From: JAPLKB01 sp964429485
GTDB taxonomy: Bacteria > Desulfobacterota > Syntrophorhabdia > Syntrophorhabdales > Syntrophorhabdaceae
Assembly (NCBI GenBank): GCA_964429485.1
Contig: CAYSBW010000012.1
Location: 1-46,712, forward strand
Direction of reading: 5' to 3'
Length of the DNA: 46,712 bases
This document shows positions 17,711 to 25,250 of this stretch, piece after piece. The position numbers and the translations under genes are program-made. The notes under the pieces are model-generated. The model was not told where the DNA came from. It was given only the letters and a program-made list of their open reading frames with translations, and did not search any database. Every line of letters starts with the position of its first letter. Position 1 is the first letter of the stretch.

Positions 17711-18037
17711 CTATAGTTTGAATATCAAAAGAAGAGAAACAACAAGGGAATATATTACAAGCGATTCGATCATAGCCAGACCAATAATCATTGGAGTGAC
17801 TATCTTGCCTGCTGCGCCTGGATTTCTGGCTATGCCGTCAAGCGCTGAAGCAATACCTTTCCCCTGACCTATGGCTCCTCCAAAGGCAGCAATTGCTATG
17901 CCAACACCGGCAGCAAGTGCAATCATCTGCTTAACCTGTGGATCCAGAGCCTGCGCTTCTTCTGCAGCCATTGCGATACTGCAAGAGAGACCTATAAAGA
18001 TCCCAAGTAGCATTGTAACTGTTAGTAGTTTTTTCAT
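17711..18037 (-). CDS. atpE: ATP synthase F0 subunit c
   Basis: A 108-residue c subunit with an N-terminal signal-like helix (MKKLLTVTMLLGIFIG...AMA) before the usual two-helix hairpin, as in some other deltaproteobacteria. Helix 1 has GGAIGQGKG, the loop ARNP, and helix 2 MIIGLAMIESLVIY. Glu91 is the ion-binding carboxylate. Gln58, Ser92 and Tyr96 occupy the positions and spacing of Gln32, Ser66 and Tyr70 of sodium-binding rings, while the Thr67 position is Leu. GGGGTGA precedes the ATG at 18037. It is the last gene of the operon, before the terminator. Confidence 0.95.
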   Translation of the reverse strand: MKKLLTVTMLLGIFIGLSCSIAMAAEEAQALDPQVKQMIALAAGVGIAIAAFGGAIGQGKGIASALDGIARNPGAAGKIVTPMIIGLAMIESLVIYSLVVSLLLIFKL

Positions 18038-18063
18038 TAAATCTCACCCCTTTCCATTAAATT

Positions 18064-18762
18064 TTAATGCTCTTCATGTGAAATTGCCCCTGAGAAATAC
18101 GCCATGGACAATAACATAAACACAAATGTCTGGACAAAAGCCACAAATAAGCCAAGGAACATAACAGGTAGAGGTACCAGCAAAGGCGCGAGACCAAAAA
18201 AGATTGCCGTCACAAGATGGTCTCCTGTAATGTTTCCAAAAAGCCTGAGTCCCAGAGATAATGGCCTGGCTAGATGCCCTATAAGTTCAACAGGAATCAT
18301 TAATGGTGCAAGAGCCCACATAGGCCCTACAAATTGCTTCAGATATTTAACACCATGTTCTTTGAATCCATAGTAATGTGTCATTACAAAGACCGTTAAT
18401 GAACAGGCAAATGTTGTGTTTACGCTGTCAGTAGAAGGCACAAAGCCCGGCACGAGCCCTGCAAGATTATTGAATAAAATAAACAGGGCAAGCGTTCCGA
18501 CTATCAGCACAAACTCTTTGCCTCTTGGGCCCATACTGTCGGTTATAATACTGGAAAGGTTTTCAACAATCATTTCGATGAAATTTCTGAAGGACAATCT
18601 GGGTTCAGGAACTATTTCATCTTCTGTTTTTTTCAACTGTCTGTAACCAATAAATACAATAACAAGAAGGATTATTGATACAATAATTGCATTAGACACA
18701 TGGGGCGGTAAATCCTTTAAAAACGGGAATAAAGAAGCCCATGTAAAAACTTCATGTTCCAT
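18064..18762 (-). CDS. atpB: ATP synthase F0 subunit a
   Basis: A 232-residue membrane stator subunit that forms the ion half-channels against the c-ring. Signature regions are SFRNFIEMIVENLSSII, LIPVELIGHLARPLSLGLRLFGNITGDH (the Arg in SLGLRLFGN is the essential one) and FVQTFVFMLLSMAYFSGA at the C-terminus. About five or six transmembrane helices are visible. AGGAGG lies just before the ATG at 18762, and the start overlaps the end of the atpI-like gene by 11 bases, indicating translational coupling. The atpE start is 26 bp downstream. No subunit b gene is present here. Confidence 0.96.
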   Translation of the reverse strand: MEHEVFTWASLFPFLKDLPPHVSNAIIVSIILLVIVFIGYRQLKKTEDEIVPEPRLSFRNFIEMIVENLSSIITDSMGPRGKEFVLIVGTLALFILFNNLAGLVPGFVPSTDSVNTTFACSLTVFVMTHYYGFKEHGVKYLKQFVGPMWALAPLMIPVELIGHLARPLSLGLRLFGNITGDHLVTAIFFGLAPLLVPLPVMFLGLFVAFVQTFVFMLLSMAYFSGAISHEEH

Positions 18763-19144
18763 CTCTCTGCCTCCTCTTTGCTGCGGGACCGAATAATGTT
18801 GTCAACTGATTAATTAAAATGGATATAAAAACTGTTGACAGACCGATTAGAAAAAATATTATGTCTATTTCTCCATATAACAAAACAATCACCATTAGAC
18901 CTGCAAGTACAATAAATTTTAAAGGGAGTTTGATTATAAGGTCTTTTTTATTGATCTCAGATTTAAGCAATCCTGATTCTATAATTCTTTTCAGGAATCT
19001 GAAATTTAATGTCATTATAGAGCTTGCTATTGCAAAACTGAAAAGATATTTAAACTCTCTCATAACAAATATGGTTAATAAAGAACCAATTATAAGCACT
19101 ATAACATTTACATGTTCTATATCGCTAATCTTTGTTTCTTTCAT
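18752..19144 (-). CDS. ATP synthase I-like membrane protein
   Basis: A 130-residue protein with four hydrophobic segments (VIVLIIGSLLTIFVM, FSFAIASSIMTLNF, FIVLAGLMVIVLLYG, IIFFLIGLSTVFISILI) and a basic C-terminus. Size, topology and its place between atpZ and atpB fit the ATP synthase I family, thought to help assemble the c-ring. AAGGAAG precedes the ATG at 19144. It overlaps the atpZ-like gene at its start and atpB at its end, so all are tightly coupled. The sequence alone is not highly diagnostic, and context carries much of the assignment. Confidence 0.8.
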   Translation of the reverse strand: MKETKISDIEHVNVIVLIIGSLLTIFVMREFKYLFSFAIASSIMTLNFRFLKRIIESGLLKSEINKKDLIIKLPLKFIVLAGLMVIVLLYGEIDIIFFLIGLSTVFISILINQLTTLFGPAAKRRQRDGT

Positions 19145-19367
19145 CTTCCTTTTTAACCTTTTTCAGCAGCACATATATTGTTTTAAATGCCGCTACAATG
19201 CCAAAAAGCATAAATATTATGGTTAAGTAAGGCGATGTCTTAAAATAATAATCAAGAAAGTAGCCAATTCCTATGCCTATTGCAACTGAAAGGCCCATCT
19301 CCAAGCCAAGTGAACTGAAACTCAGCAGAGATTTGACCACATCTTTCTTATCCTCAGATATAGACAT
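19125..19367 (-). CDS. atpZ: AtpZ/AtpI-like F0 accessory protein
   Basis: An 80-residue protein with two transmembrane helices: LGLEMGLSVAIGIGIGYFLDYYF and YLTIIFMLFGIVAAFKTIY. The G-x-G-x-G-YFLD pattern in the first helix is characteristic of the AtpZ/AtpI 'F0-ATPase gene 1' family, linked to ion (Mg/Ca) transport or rotor assembly. It is the first gene of the four-gene cluster, and the next start overlaps its end by ~20 bases. The split F0 cluster without b or F1 genes is usual in Desulfobacterota, where b sits with F1 elsewhere. Confidence 0.85.
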   Translation of the reverse strand: MSISEDKKDVVKSLLSFSSLGLEMGLSVAIGIGIGYFLDYYFKTSPYLTIIFMLFGIVAAFKTIYVLLKKVKKEDERNKD

Positions 19368-19519
19368 ACCTAATTCAAACCAATCTTTTTTATCATACAG
19401 ATTTTCTTACGTCAACGTATTTTTGCCTATTTTACGTGCAATGGAGTCAGAAAAAAATATCCTCGACATAATATTTTTTAAAAAAAATCCCTAATTATCT
19501 GAATTAACAGGATGAAGTT

Positions 19520-19564
19520 CATAAATTCCTAATCCTCGATTCTAATTTCTGAATTTCGAATTTC
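19520..19564 (+). repeat. Degenerate 7-bp tandem repeat array (intergenic)
   Basis: Units close to ATTCTAA and GAATTTC follow each other (AATTTCT, GAATTTC, GAATTTC at 19544-19564, preceded by a looser CGATTCTA at 19537-19544). It resembles the arrays in the polysaccharide locus but is more decayed. It lies in the 270-bp spacer between atpZ and the hipA remnant. Confidence 0.4.
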
Positions 19565-19639
19565 TTTCCTGAGTTGCCCCGATCAAACTGGACACCCTTC
19601 TAATTTATTTCAATGCTTTCTGCCTTTACTTTTACTTTA

Positions 19640-19912
19640 CTATAAAAGAATAGATGTTGAAATTTCTATTTGTTGCACACAACTTCCTTCAGGGCAGAGC
19701 AGTGAAGCAGCGGTCTGATTCAAAATATCAGAAATATTTGTTATCGGAATTGAAAGATGTGCCACGGCAAACCGCTCCAATGTTTTTTTGGGCCAACATT
19801 TTTTGTTCCTGCAAAGGAGAGGGCGGGTTGTAGTTACAATATCATATAAGGGTGCAAGAGCTATGACTATATCAGGTGAATTGTAGAGCATACTGAAATT
19901 TTTCAAAACAGA
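19640..19912 (-). pseudogene. HipA-like kinase remnant (C-terminal piece)
   Basis: The minus-strand frame reads KNFSMLYNSPDIVIALAPLY, DIVTTTRPLL, then WPKKTLERFAVAHLSIP. It parallels the HipA C-terminal region (HLKNF-x-LLY ... LAPLYDIVST ... L-x-FA-x-AH). The catalytic GNxDxH portion that should precede KNF is missing, as is the whole N-terminal domain. Only ~85 of ~400 residues remain, with no start signal of its own. It is a dead toxin-kinase fragment, and no HipB-like antitoxin gene is nearby. Confidence 0.55.
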
Positions 19913-19942
19913 AATAAACCGGATCTTAAATTATAATTTTTT

Positions 19943-19985
19943 TTGACATGTTTATTATGATTATTGTAATATCATTATATCCGCT
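19943..19985 (+). promoter_or_regulatory. Promoter and candidate ArsR operator of the arsenic locus
   Basis: TTGACA at 19943-19948 and TGTAAT at 19965-19970 (16-bp spacer) form a good sigma-70 promoter. It overlaps an imperfect dyad, TATGAT-TATTGTAAT-ATCATTA, centred near 19966. A dyad lying over the -10 region directly upstream of an ArsR gene is the usual autoregulatory arrangement: repressor bound without metal, released by As(III). Confidence 0.55.
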
Positions 19986-20017
19986 TAGCCGGTTATAATG
20001 ATGAATGGAGAATAACG

Positions 20018-20386
20018 ATGGAACGTTTAGCTAGGATGTATAAGGCGCTTTCTGAAGAAATGAGGCTCAGGATTATAATGCTTCTTACCCATGGGGAACT
20101 TTGTGTCTGTGAATTAATGGAAATTTTCAACGAAGGCCAGTCAAAGGTATCGAGACACCTGACATACCTCAAGCATTCCGGCATGGTCCAGAGCAGACGT
20201 GTAGGCACATGGATGCATTATTCAATAAAAGAGCATCTGGAACCGGAAATAGAGACACAGCTTGCCTTTATGAGGGAGCAATTTGCCGGATTACCGGTTT
20301 TTTCTGAAGATAATCGGAAACTAAAGGAAGTAATGAAACAGAAACTCTGCGGGAACACTTCCGGTCAGACTGATTGCAATGTTTGA
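20018..20386 (+). CDS. arsR: ArsR-family metalloid-responsive repressor
   Basis: A 122-residue winged-helix protein. MERLARMYKALSEEMRLRII starts the fold, and the recognition helix region is EGQSKVSRHLTYLKHSGMV. The segment ELCVCEL (Cys29, Cys31) in helix alpha-3 is the classic ArsR As(III)/Sb(III) sensor motif. Two further cysteines near the C-terminus (LCGNT, DCNV) may supply a third ligand. The start at 20018 lies about 30 bp after the promoter region with a GGAG-type site just upstream. It heads a run of eight same-strand genes and should repress them until arsenite binds. Confidence 0.92.
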   Translation: MERLARMYKALSEEMRLRIIMLLTHGELCVCELMEIFNEGQSKVSRHLTYLKHSGMVQSRRVGTWMHYSIKEHLEPEIETQLAFMREQFAGLPVFSEDNRKLKEVMKQKLCGNTSGQTDCNV

Positions 20387-20422
20387 TTTTGAAGGGGGAA
20401 ATTTTACGGGAGGGTATAACCT

Positions 20423-21529
20423 ATGACAGAAGAACGAATCAGCAAAAGGCTTGCCTTTCTTGATCGATTTTTAACCCTATGGATCTTTCTGGTAATGTTT
20501 ACAGGTATAGGCTGGGGATATCTTTATCCTGGTGTGGTTGATTTCTGGAATCATTTTCAGTCAGGGACAACCAATATTCCTATTGCCATAGGTCTCATAT
20601 TGATGATGTATCCCCCGCTTGCCAAGGTAAAGTATGAAGAACTGGGAAAAGTTTTTAAAAATTACAAGGTTTTGATACTTTCACTTATTCAGAACTGGCT
20701 TGTAGGGCCTGTACTGATGTTTATTCTTGCTATTGTTTTTTTAAAAGGCCATCCTGAATACATGGTCGGCCTTATAATGATCGGCCTTGCCAGATGCATT
20801 GCCATGGTTATTGTCTGGAATGATCTGGCAAAGGGTGATACTGAATACTGCGCCGGTCTGGTTGCCTTTAATTCGATCTTCCAGGTTCTTTTCTTCTCAG
20901 TCTATGCCTATATCTTTATTACAGTTCTGCCACCAATGCTTGGTCTGAAAGGTGTTGTTGTCGATATTACAATAGGTCAGATTGCGCAAAGCGTATTCAT
21001 CTATCTGGGCATTCCCTTTATTGCCGGGATTATAACCCGTTTTACCCTTATAAAGATAAAGGACAGGAAGTGGTATCATGAGAAATTCATACCCAGGATC
21101 AGTCCTGTTACACTTATTGCGCTTCTTTTTACAATCCTTGTCATGTTTTCCTTGAAAGGTGAATATATTGTAAAAATTCCTCTTGATGTGATTAGGATTG
21201 CCATGCCTCTTCTGATCTATTTTGTCCTTATGTTCATTGCATCCTTCTATATGAGTTTAAAGGCAAAAGCGCACTACGGACAGGCGGCTACGCTCTCCTT
21301 CACCGCCGCATCGAACAACTTCGAGCTTGCAATTGCAGTGGCTGTTGCAGTATTCGGAATCAATTCAGGACAGGCCTTTGCCGCCGTTATCGGACCCCTC
21401 GTTGAGGTGCCGGCGCTTATCAACCTTGTTCACCTTTCTCTATGGATAAAGAGAAAGTACTTCCCCTTTGCTGTGGAGACATCTGCAGGGGTTTGTTACG
21501 TAAGCTGCAACCCGAAGGCGGTCAAATAA
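20423..21529 (+). CDS. acr3: ACR3-family arsenite exporter
   Basis: A 368-residue, ten-helix inner-membrane arsenite/proton antiporter. Family features: LDRFLTLWIFLVMFTGIGWG at the first helix, LARCIAMVIVWNDLAKGD with the conserved functional Cys125, and SNNFELAIAVAVAVFG with the conserved Glu in helix 9. The length is typical of ACR3. The start is 37 bp behind arsR, and the stop is 10 bp before the next gene, so it is clearly cotranscribed. The C-terminal tail carries two extra cysteines (VCYVSCN), which are unusual for the family. The gene name follows family usage (also called arsB in some annotations). Confidence 0.95.
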   Translation: MTEERISKRLAFLDRFLTLWIFLVMFTGIGWGYLYPGVVDFWNHFQSGTTNIPIAIGLILMMYPPLAKVKYEELGKVFKNYKVLILSLIQNWLVGPVLMFILAIVFLKGHPEYMVGLIMIGLARCIAMVIVWNDLAKGDTEYCAGLVAFNSIFQVLFFSVYAYIFITVLPPMLGLKGVVVDITIGQIAQSVFIYLGIPFIAGIITRFTLIKIKDRKWYHEKFIPRISPVTLIALLFTILVMFSLKGEYIVKIPLDVIRIAMPLLIYFVLMFIASFYMSLKAKAHYGQAATLSFTAASNNFELAIAVAVAVFGINSGQAFAAVIGPLVEVPALINLVHLSLWIKRKYFPFAVETSAGVCYVSCNPKAVK

Positions 21530-21539
21530 AGGAGGTTTT

Positions 21540-21821
21540 ATGAAAATTAATCTTGAGTCAAACTTTAAACTTCTCGGATCTCATGATATCGACAGTATCA
21601 ATTTTGATTGTGATCAGATGCCGGTCAAGGATTTACTCAAAATAATGTCCGAAAGGTCAACGAAAACTCCTGAGTATCTCAATGACAACGAAACAGACCT
21701 CGCTGGACTTTTCCAGATACATGTGAACGGCCACGCGCTGATTTTTTGTAAGACCGGGATCAATACTGTCTTAAAAGATGGAGACACTGTATCCATTTAT
21801 TCAAATGCCCACGATGGGTGA
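21540..21821 (+). CDS. MoaD/ThiS-like beta-grasp protein 1
   Basis: A 93-residue protein with the beta-grasp pattern of sulfur carriers: INLESNFKLLG at the first strand, a helix (VKDLLKIMSERS), then LFQIHVNGHALIF and LKDGDTVSIYSNAHDG. The VNG and LKDGDxVxI elements are typical of MoaD/ThiS. The C-terminus is His-Asp-Gly rather than Gly-Gly; a terminal Gly is still present for possible activation. AAGGAGG overlaps the end of acr3, so translation is coupled. No E1-like ThiF/MoeB activator lies in the window. Whether it carries sulfur is inference. Confidence 0.75.
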   Translation: MKINLESNFKLLGSHDIDSINFDCDQMPVKDLLKIMSERSTKTPEYLNDNETDLAGLFQIHVNGHALIFCKTGINTVLKDGDTVSIYSNAHDG

Positions 21822-21835
21822 CTGACATGATCAAC

Positions 21836-21853
21836 GCCACCAGTATAGGTGGC
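21836..21853 (+). other. Small hairpin in the arsenic operon
   Basis: GCCACC-AGTATA-GGTGGC, a perfect 6-bp stem in the 161-bp spacer between the first MoaD-like gene and the permease. No T-run follows. It may be an mRNA processing or attenuation point. The rest of the spacer shows no gene. Confidence 0.35.
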
Positions 21854-21982
21854 TTAACCCTTGAATGCAAAATGGTGAGCTCTCAACAAAAAATGAAAAG
21901 ATCGAGATGAGGGTTTCCGATGAAGAAGAGGTGCCAAATTTTTGATGCAGAAACATAAATTATAACCACGGGAGTTTTAAAC

Positions 21983-23075
21983 ATGCTCGATATTAATAAT
22001 TTTGCTGTTGCCGCAAAATTTTTCCTGATTATTGCCGGCGAACTCATTCTTATCTTTGTTGCTGTTTCTTTTATTGTTGGATTGTTAATGGAATATCTGC
22101 CGCCCTCACGTATAAGAGATTTTCTTTCCGATAAACTGATATTGGTACAATATCTGCTTGGTTCGGGGCTCGGTGCAATAACTCCTTTCTGTTCCTGTTC
22201 CACAGTGCCTATAACATCGGGTTTGCTTAAAGGGGGAGTCCCTTTCGGTCCTACGATGGCATTTCTTTTTGCTTCGCCTGTGCTCAACCCGATTATCATC
22301 GCTTTGCTTATCTCGCTTTTCGGCCTGAAAGTTACAATGGTTTATGTTGTTGTTACCTTTCTCGGTTCGATGATACTGGCATATTTCATATCAAAACTTG
22401 GTATGGAAAATCAGGTTAAACCTCTGCTTGACTTTAAAGCTGCTTCCTGTTGTGGAAACAGCATAAAGAAAGAAACTGTTGTCNNNNNNNNNNGTTAGTT
22501 TGCAACCTGCTGCCTCTCAACCGCTTATCATACTCAATAGTATTCAACCGGTGAACAACTGCTGTGCGCCTGAGCCGAAAGATGCTCAGAAGCAGGCCGA
22601 TGTAACCTCTTGCTGTTCCGTTGATTTTGAATATACCTTTGATTCCAGGCATCTAACGTTCAAGGAAAAGATGAAAAATGCATCCATTTCAGCGCTGGAC
22701 ACCTTCAAGGGGGTTTTCTGGTATCTGCTTCTTGGTGCAGGTATAGGGGCCTTTATCTATGGGTTCTTTCCTCAGGATCTTGTGATAAGAGTGGCAGGGC
22801 CTGGTAATCCTTGGTCTATTCCTGTGGCAGCACTGATTGGTATCCCGATGTATATCCGTGCGGAAACTATTATCCCCATAAGCGCAGCCCTTGCAGGAAA
22901 AGGCATGGGGCTGGGAACTATTCTTGCACTTATCATCGGAGGTGCCGGGGCAAGCATACCTGAACTGATTATTCTAAATTCAATGTTCAAAAAGAAGCTT
23001 GTTCTTGCTTTTGCAGTAAATGTTCTTGTTGTTGCTGTTGCAGCCGGATACCTGGTTGAATGGCTGGTTTACTGA
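21983..23075 (+). CDS. ArsP-type permease (PF03773) with Cys-Cys pairs, interrupted by gap 3
   Basis: Two open frames on either side of 10 N form one membrane protein. The first half has FLIIAGELILIFVAVSFIVG, then GAITPFCSCSTVPITSGLLK, the signature of the ArsP_1/DUF318 permeases that in characterised cases export trivalent organoarsenicals. The second half repeats the fold (TFKGVFWYLLLGAGIGAFIYGF, GIPMYIRAETIIPISAAL, GGAGASIPELIILNSMF). The cytoplasmic loop holds three vicinal cysteine pairs: SCCGN, NNCCAPEP and TSCCSVD. Both sides of the gap sit on codon boundaries, so the true missing length should be a multiple of 3. GGGAG precedes the ATG at 21983. Confidence 0.85.
22484..22493. other. 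Assembly gap 3 (10 N) inside the permease gene
   Basis: A nominal 10-N gap in the variable Cys-rich loop. No overlap is visible between the flanks. Ten bases would break the frame, so the length is a placeholder. Confidence 0.9.
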
Positions 23076-23152
23076 TATATGAATGCCGGAATGCTTCGGG
23101 TTTGTTTTATAAAAAAACAATACAGAAATATTGAATAATTCAGGGGGTATAG

Positions 23153-23449
23153 ATGGCACAGAATGCACAGATTGGAGGAGCCTGTTGTGCACCGGTTATG
23201 ATCGGTGTAAGAACATTAACCTTTCCTGATGGTTTGAAGTGCAGTGTTAGCGGACTGGATGAGATAATGATTGCTCTTTATGCTGAAGGCAGAGAGGTCA
23301 ATGAAGAGACTGGCAGGGAAATCGTTTTACGATTGGAAAGAAAAAATAACTACATACCATCATCAGATGAAGCACGTAAGGAATATGTAGAAGTTCTTTT
23401 AAAGGAGTATGAAAGGTTTGTCACCAGCAGGAAAAGCAATAACCGGTAA
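23153..23449 (+). CDS. Small protein with N-terminal CCAP motif, unknown function
   Basis: A 98-residue soluble protein I cannot place in a family. It begins MAQNAQIGGACCAPVMIG; the vicinal CCAP matches the CCAP in the loop of the upstream permease. A short beta part follows (VRTLTFPDGLKCSVSG), then two amphipathic helices (LDEIMIALYAEGREVNEETG, and EARKEYVEVLLKEYERFV) and a basic tail. GGGGG lies seven bases before the ATG. Position and cysteines suggest an As(III)-binding or thiol-relay partner of the permease. That is inference from the shared motif. Confidence 0.7.
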   Translation: MAQNAQIGGACCAPVMIGVRTLTFPDGLKCSVSGLDEIMIALYAEGREVNEETGREIVLRLERKNNYIPSSDEARKEYVEVLLKEYERFVTSRKSNNR

Positions 23450-23537
23450 CAGGATATACAATTAACAAAATAAACGATAGTTTTGTGCAAACTCATAAAG
23501 AAAGGGAAATGCAATTATTTCAGGAGGTATTTCTGAC

Positions 23538-23804
23538 ATGAGTATAATTATATGGTTGTCATCCAACCTGAGCCGTATAGCAAAAAGAGCTGAGGGTTTT
23601 GAGGTTGACGGCAGGACAGTGGGTGAGTGCATTCACGAACTCGTTGATCTTGTTCCTGCCATGAAAAACCCCCTTTTTTATGATACACAACTTAACGCTA
23701 CAGTCCAGGTGGAGGTTAACGGGAGGATTGTGAGTACCGGGGATCGTTTGACAAAGACAGTAAAGGACGGAGATGAGATTAGAATTGCATTGAAAGGGTA
23801 CTGA
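23538..23804 (+). CDS. MoaD/ThiS-like beta-grasp protein 2
   Basis: An 88-residue ubiquitin-like protein with SIIIWLSSNLSRIA, GRTVGECIHELVDLV, ATVQVEVNGRIVSTG and KTVKDGDEIRIALKGY. The VNGR, KDGDEIxI pattern is that of MoaD/ThiS. The end is Lys-Gly-Tyr, so a C-terminal residue would have to be removed before thiocarboxylation, or it works without it. AGGAGGT precedes the ATG. It lies directly upstream of a cysteine desulfurase-like gene, the usual sulfur source for such carriers. It is only distantly similar to the other beta-grasp protein of this locus. Confidence 0.8.
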   Translation: MSIIIWLSSNLSRIAKRAEGFEVDGRTVGECIHELVDLVPAMKNPLFYDTQLNATVQVEVNGRIVSTGDRLTKTVKDGDEIRIALKGY

Positions 23805-23820
23805 TGACGTGGAGGTTCTG

Positions 23821-23838
23821 ACGACTAAGTTTAGTCGT
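23821..23838. promoter_or_regulatory. Near-perfect palindrome upstream of the desulfurase gene
   Basis: ACGACTAA-GT-TTAGTCGT, two perfectly complementary 8-bp arms around a 2-bp centre, in the 85-bp spacer before the desulfurase gene. It could be a repressor operator giving an internal promoter, or an RNA stem. The AT-rich sequence that follows (ATAAAATAAG) would suit an internal promoter. Confidence 0.45.
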
Positions 23839-23889
23839 ATAAAATAAGAAACAACATTATTTTGATGCTGATACAGGAGCGTATAGTTC

Positions 23890-25233
23890 ATGAATGACAG
23901 TATATCTATAGAGGAATGTAGAAAAGATTTTCCGTCATTGGAGAGAAGGCGCAAAGATAAACCCCCTGTTTACTTTGATAATGCGTGCACCACGTTGGTT
24001 CCGAGGCAGGTTGTTGATTCTATTATTGAATACTATTCCGAATATCCATCATGCAGTGGAAGGAGAAGCCGACACTGGTTTGCAGAAGAGGTTGCAGAAC
24101 GTATAGAAGGAAATCAGAAAAAGGGGATTAGAGGTTCACGCCGGATCATAGCGGATTTTATCAATGCTGCCTCTGAAAAGGAAATTGTTTTTACTTTGAA
24201 TGCAACTTATGCAGTCAATCTGGCTGCTCTTGGTTTTAAATTTAAATCTGGAGATGTTGTTTTACTTACTGACAAGGAACACAATTCCAATTTGTTGCCG
24301 TGGCTTAGATTACAGAAAGAAGGACTGATTAAGGTTGAATATGTTGGAACTGATGATAGTGATGAATTTGACTTGAGCGTTTTTGAGAGGAAAATGAAAA
24401 ATGACAGGGTCAGATTTGTAAGTATGGCATATACATCAAATGTGACCGGTTGCAGTATTCCTGCCGGAGAAATAATAAAAATTGCTCATCAATACGGAGC
24501 AGCAGTAATGCTTGACGCTGCGCAGGCTGTTCCGCGTAGAAAGATTGATGTCCGGGAACTGAACGTAGATTTTATGGTTTTTTCAATGCACAAGATGTGT
24601 GGACCACGTGGAGTAGGTGTGCTTTACGGAAAAAAGAAGCTTCTCGGAAATAATTTTAATGGAGAAAATGAAGAAAATCATGTTATTGAGCCCGCTATTT
24701 TAGGAGGGGGCACTGTGGCGGATGCCACATATCAATCCTATAATATTCTTTCATCGCCGGAATGCTTTGAAGCTGGAATCCAGAACTATCCAGCCCAGAT
24801 TGCCTCCGGTAAAGCTGTTCAATATCTGCAGGAAATTGGTATGGAGAGGATAAGTACCCGTGAGATTCAATTAAACAGTTTTTTGACTGGTGAACTGATG
24901 GACCGTTATGGAAACAAGGAATGGTTCAGGATATTAGGCCCATGGAACGCTGCCCGGAGAGGGGGTATACTTACCTTTGAGGTAAAACGTCCTAATGCGG
25001 TGAGAATTGCCGAAGAACTCAGCAATAAGAACAATATAATGATAAGAGACGGAGCTTTTTGCGCACATTCGTATTTCAATAAGCAATTCGGACAAGGATG
25101 GTCATTTCCAAAATCACATAACGAACACAGGATGACCTATCGTGTTTCTTTCTACTTCTACAACACAATAGAAGAATGCAGGATATTCATTGAAACCCTG
25201 GATGAAATATTCAGAGAGCGCAGTTACATATAA
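23890..25233 (+). CDS. SufS-like cysteine desulfurase (class V aminotransferase fold)
   Basis: A 447-residue PLP enzyme. PVYFDNACTTLVPRQV opens the fold, and EHNSNLLPWLRL carries the cofactor-stacking His of group II desulfurases. MLDAAQAVPRRKIDV holds the PLP Asp, and FSMHKMCGPRGVG holds the Schiff-base Lys235. RDGAFCAHSYF places Cys391 where SufS/CsdA keep the persulfide-forming cysteine, so it should be active on cysteine or selenocysteine. It is ~40 residues longer than typical SufS. The position between a ThiS-like and an IscU-like gene supports a sulfur-transfer role. A weak AGGAG lies upstream of the ATG. Confidence 0.85.
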   Translation: MNDSISIEECRKDFPSLERRRKDKPPVYFDNACTTLVPRQVVDSIIEYYSEYPSCSGRRSRHWFAEEVAERIEGNQKKGIRGSRRIIADFINAASEKEIVFTLNATYAVNLAALGFKFKSGDVVLLTDKEHNSNLLPWLRLQKEGLIKVEYVGTDDSDEFDLSVFERKMKNDRVRFVSMAYTSNVTGCSIPAGEIIKIAHQYGAAVMLDAAQAVPRRKIDVRELNVDFMVFSMHKMCGPRGVGVLYGKKKLLGNNFNGENEENHVIEPAILGGGTVADATYQSYNILSSPECFEAGIQNYPAQIASGKAVQYLQEIGMERISTREIQLNSFLTGELMDRYGNKEWFRILGPWNAARRGGILTFEVKRPNAVRIAEELSNKNNIMIRDGAFCAHSYFNKQFGQGWSFPKSHNEHRMTYRVSFYFYNTIEECRIFIETLDEIFRERSYI

Positions 25234-25250
25234 AATTAATGGAGGGTGAA

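Noticed and set aside
21540..23820. Selenocysteine (in-frame TGA) in the small arsenic-locus proteins
   Set aside because: Reading through the TGA stops gives only short unrelated peptides, and no stem-loop resembling a SECIS follows.
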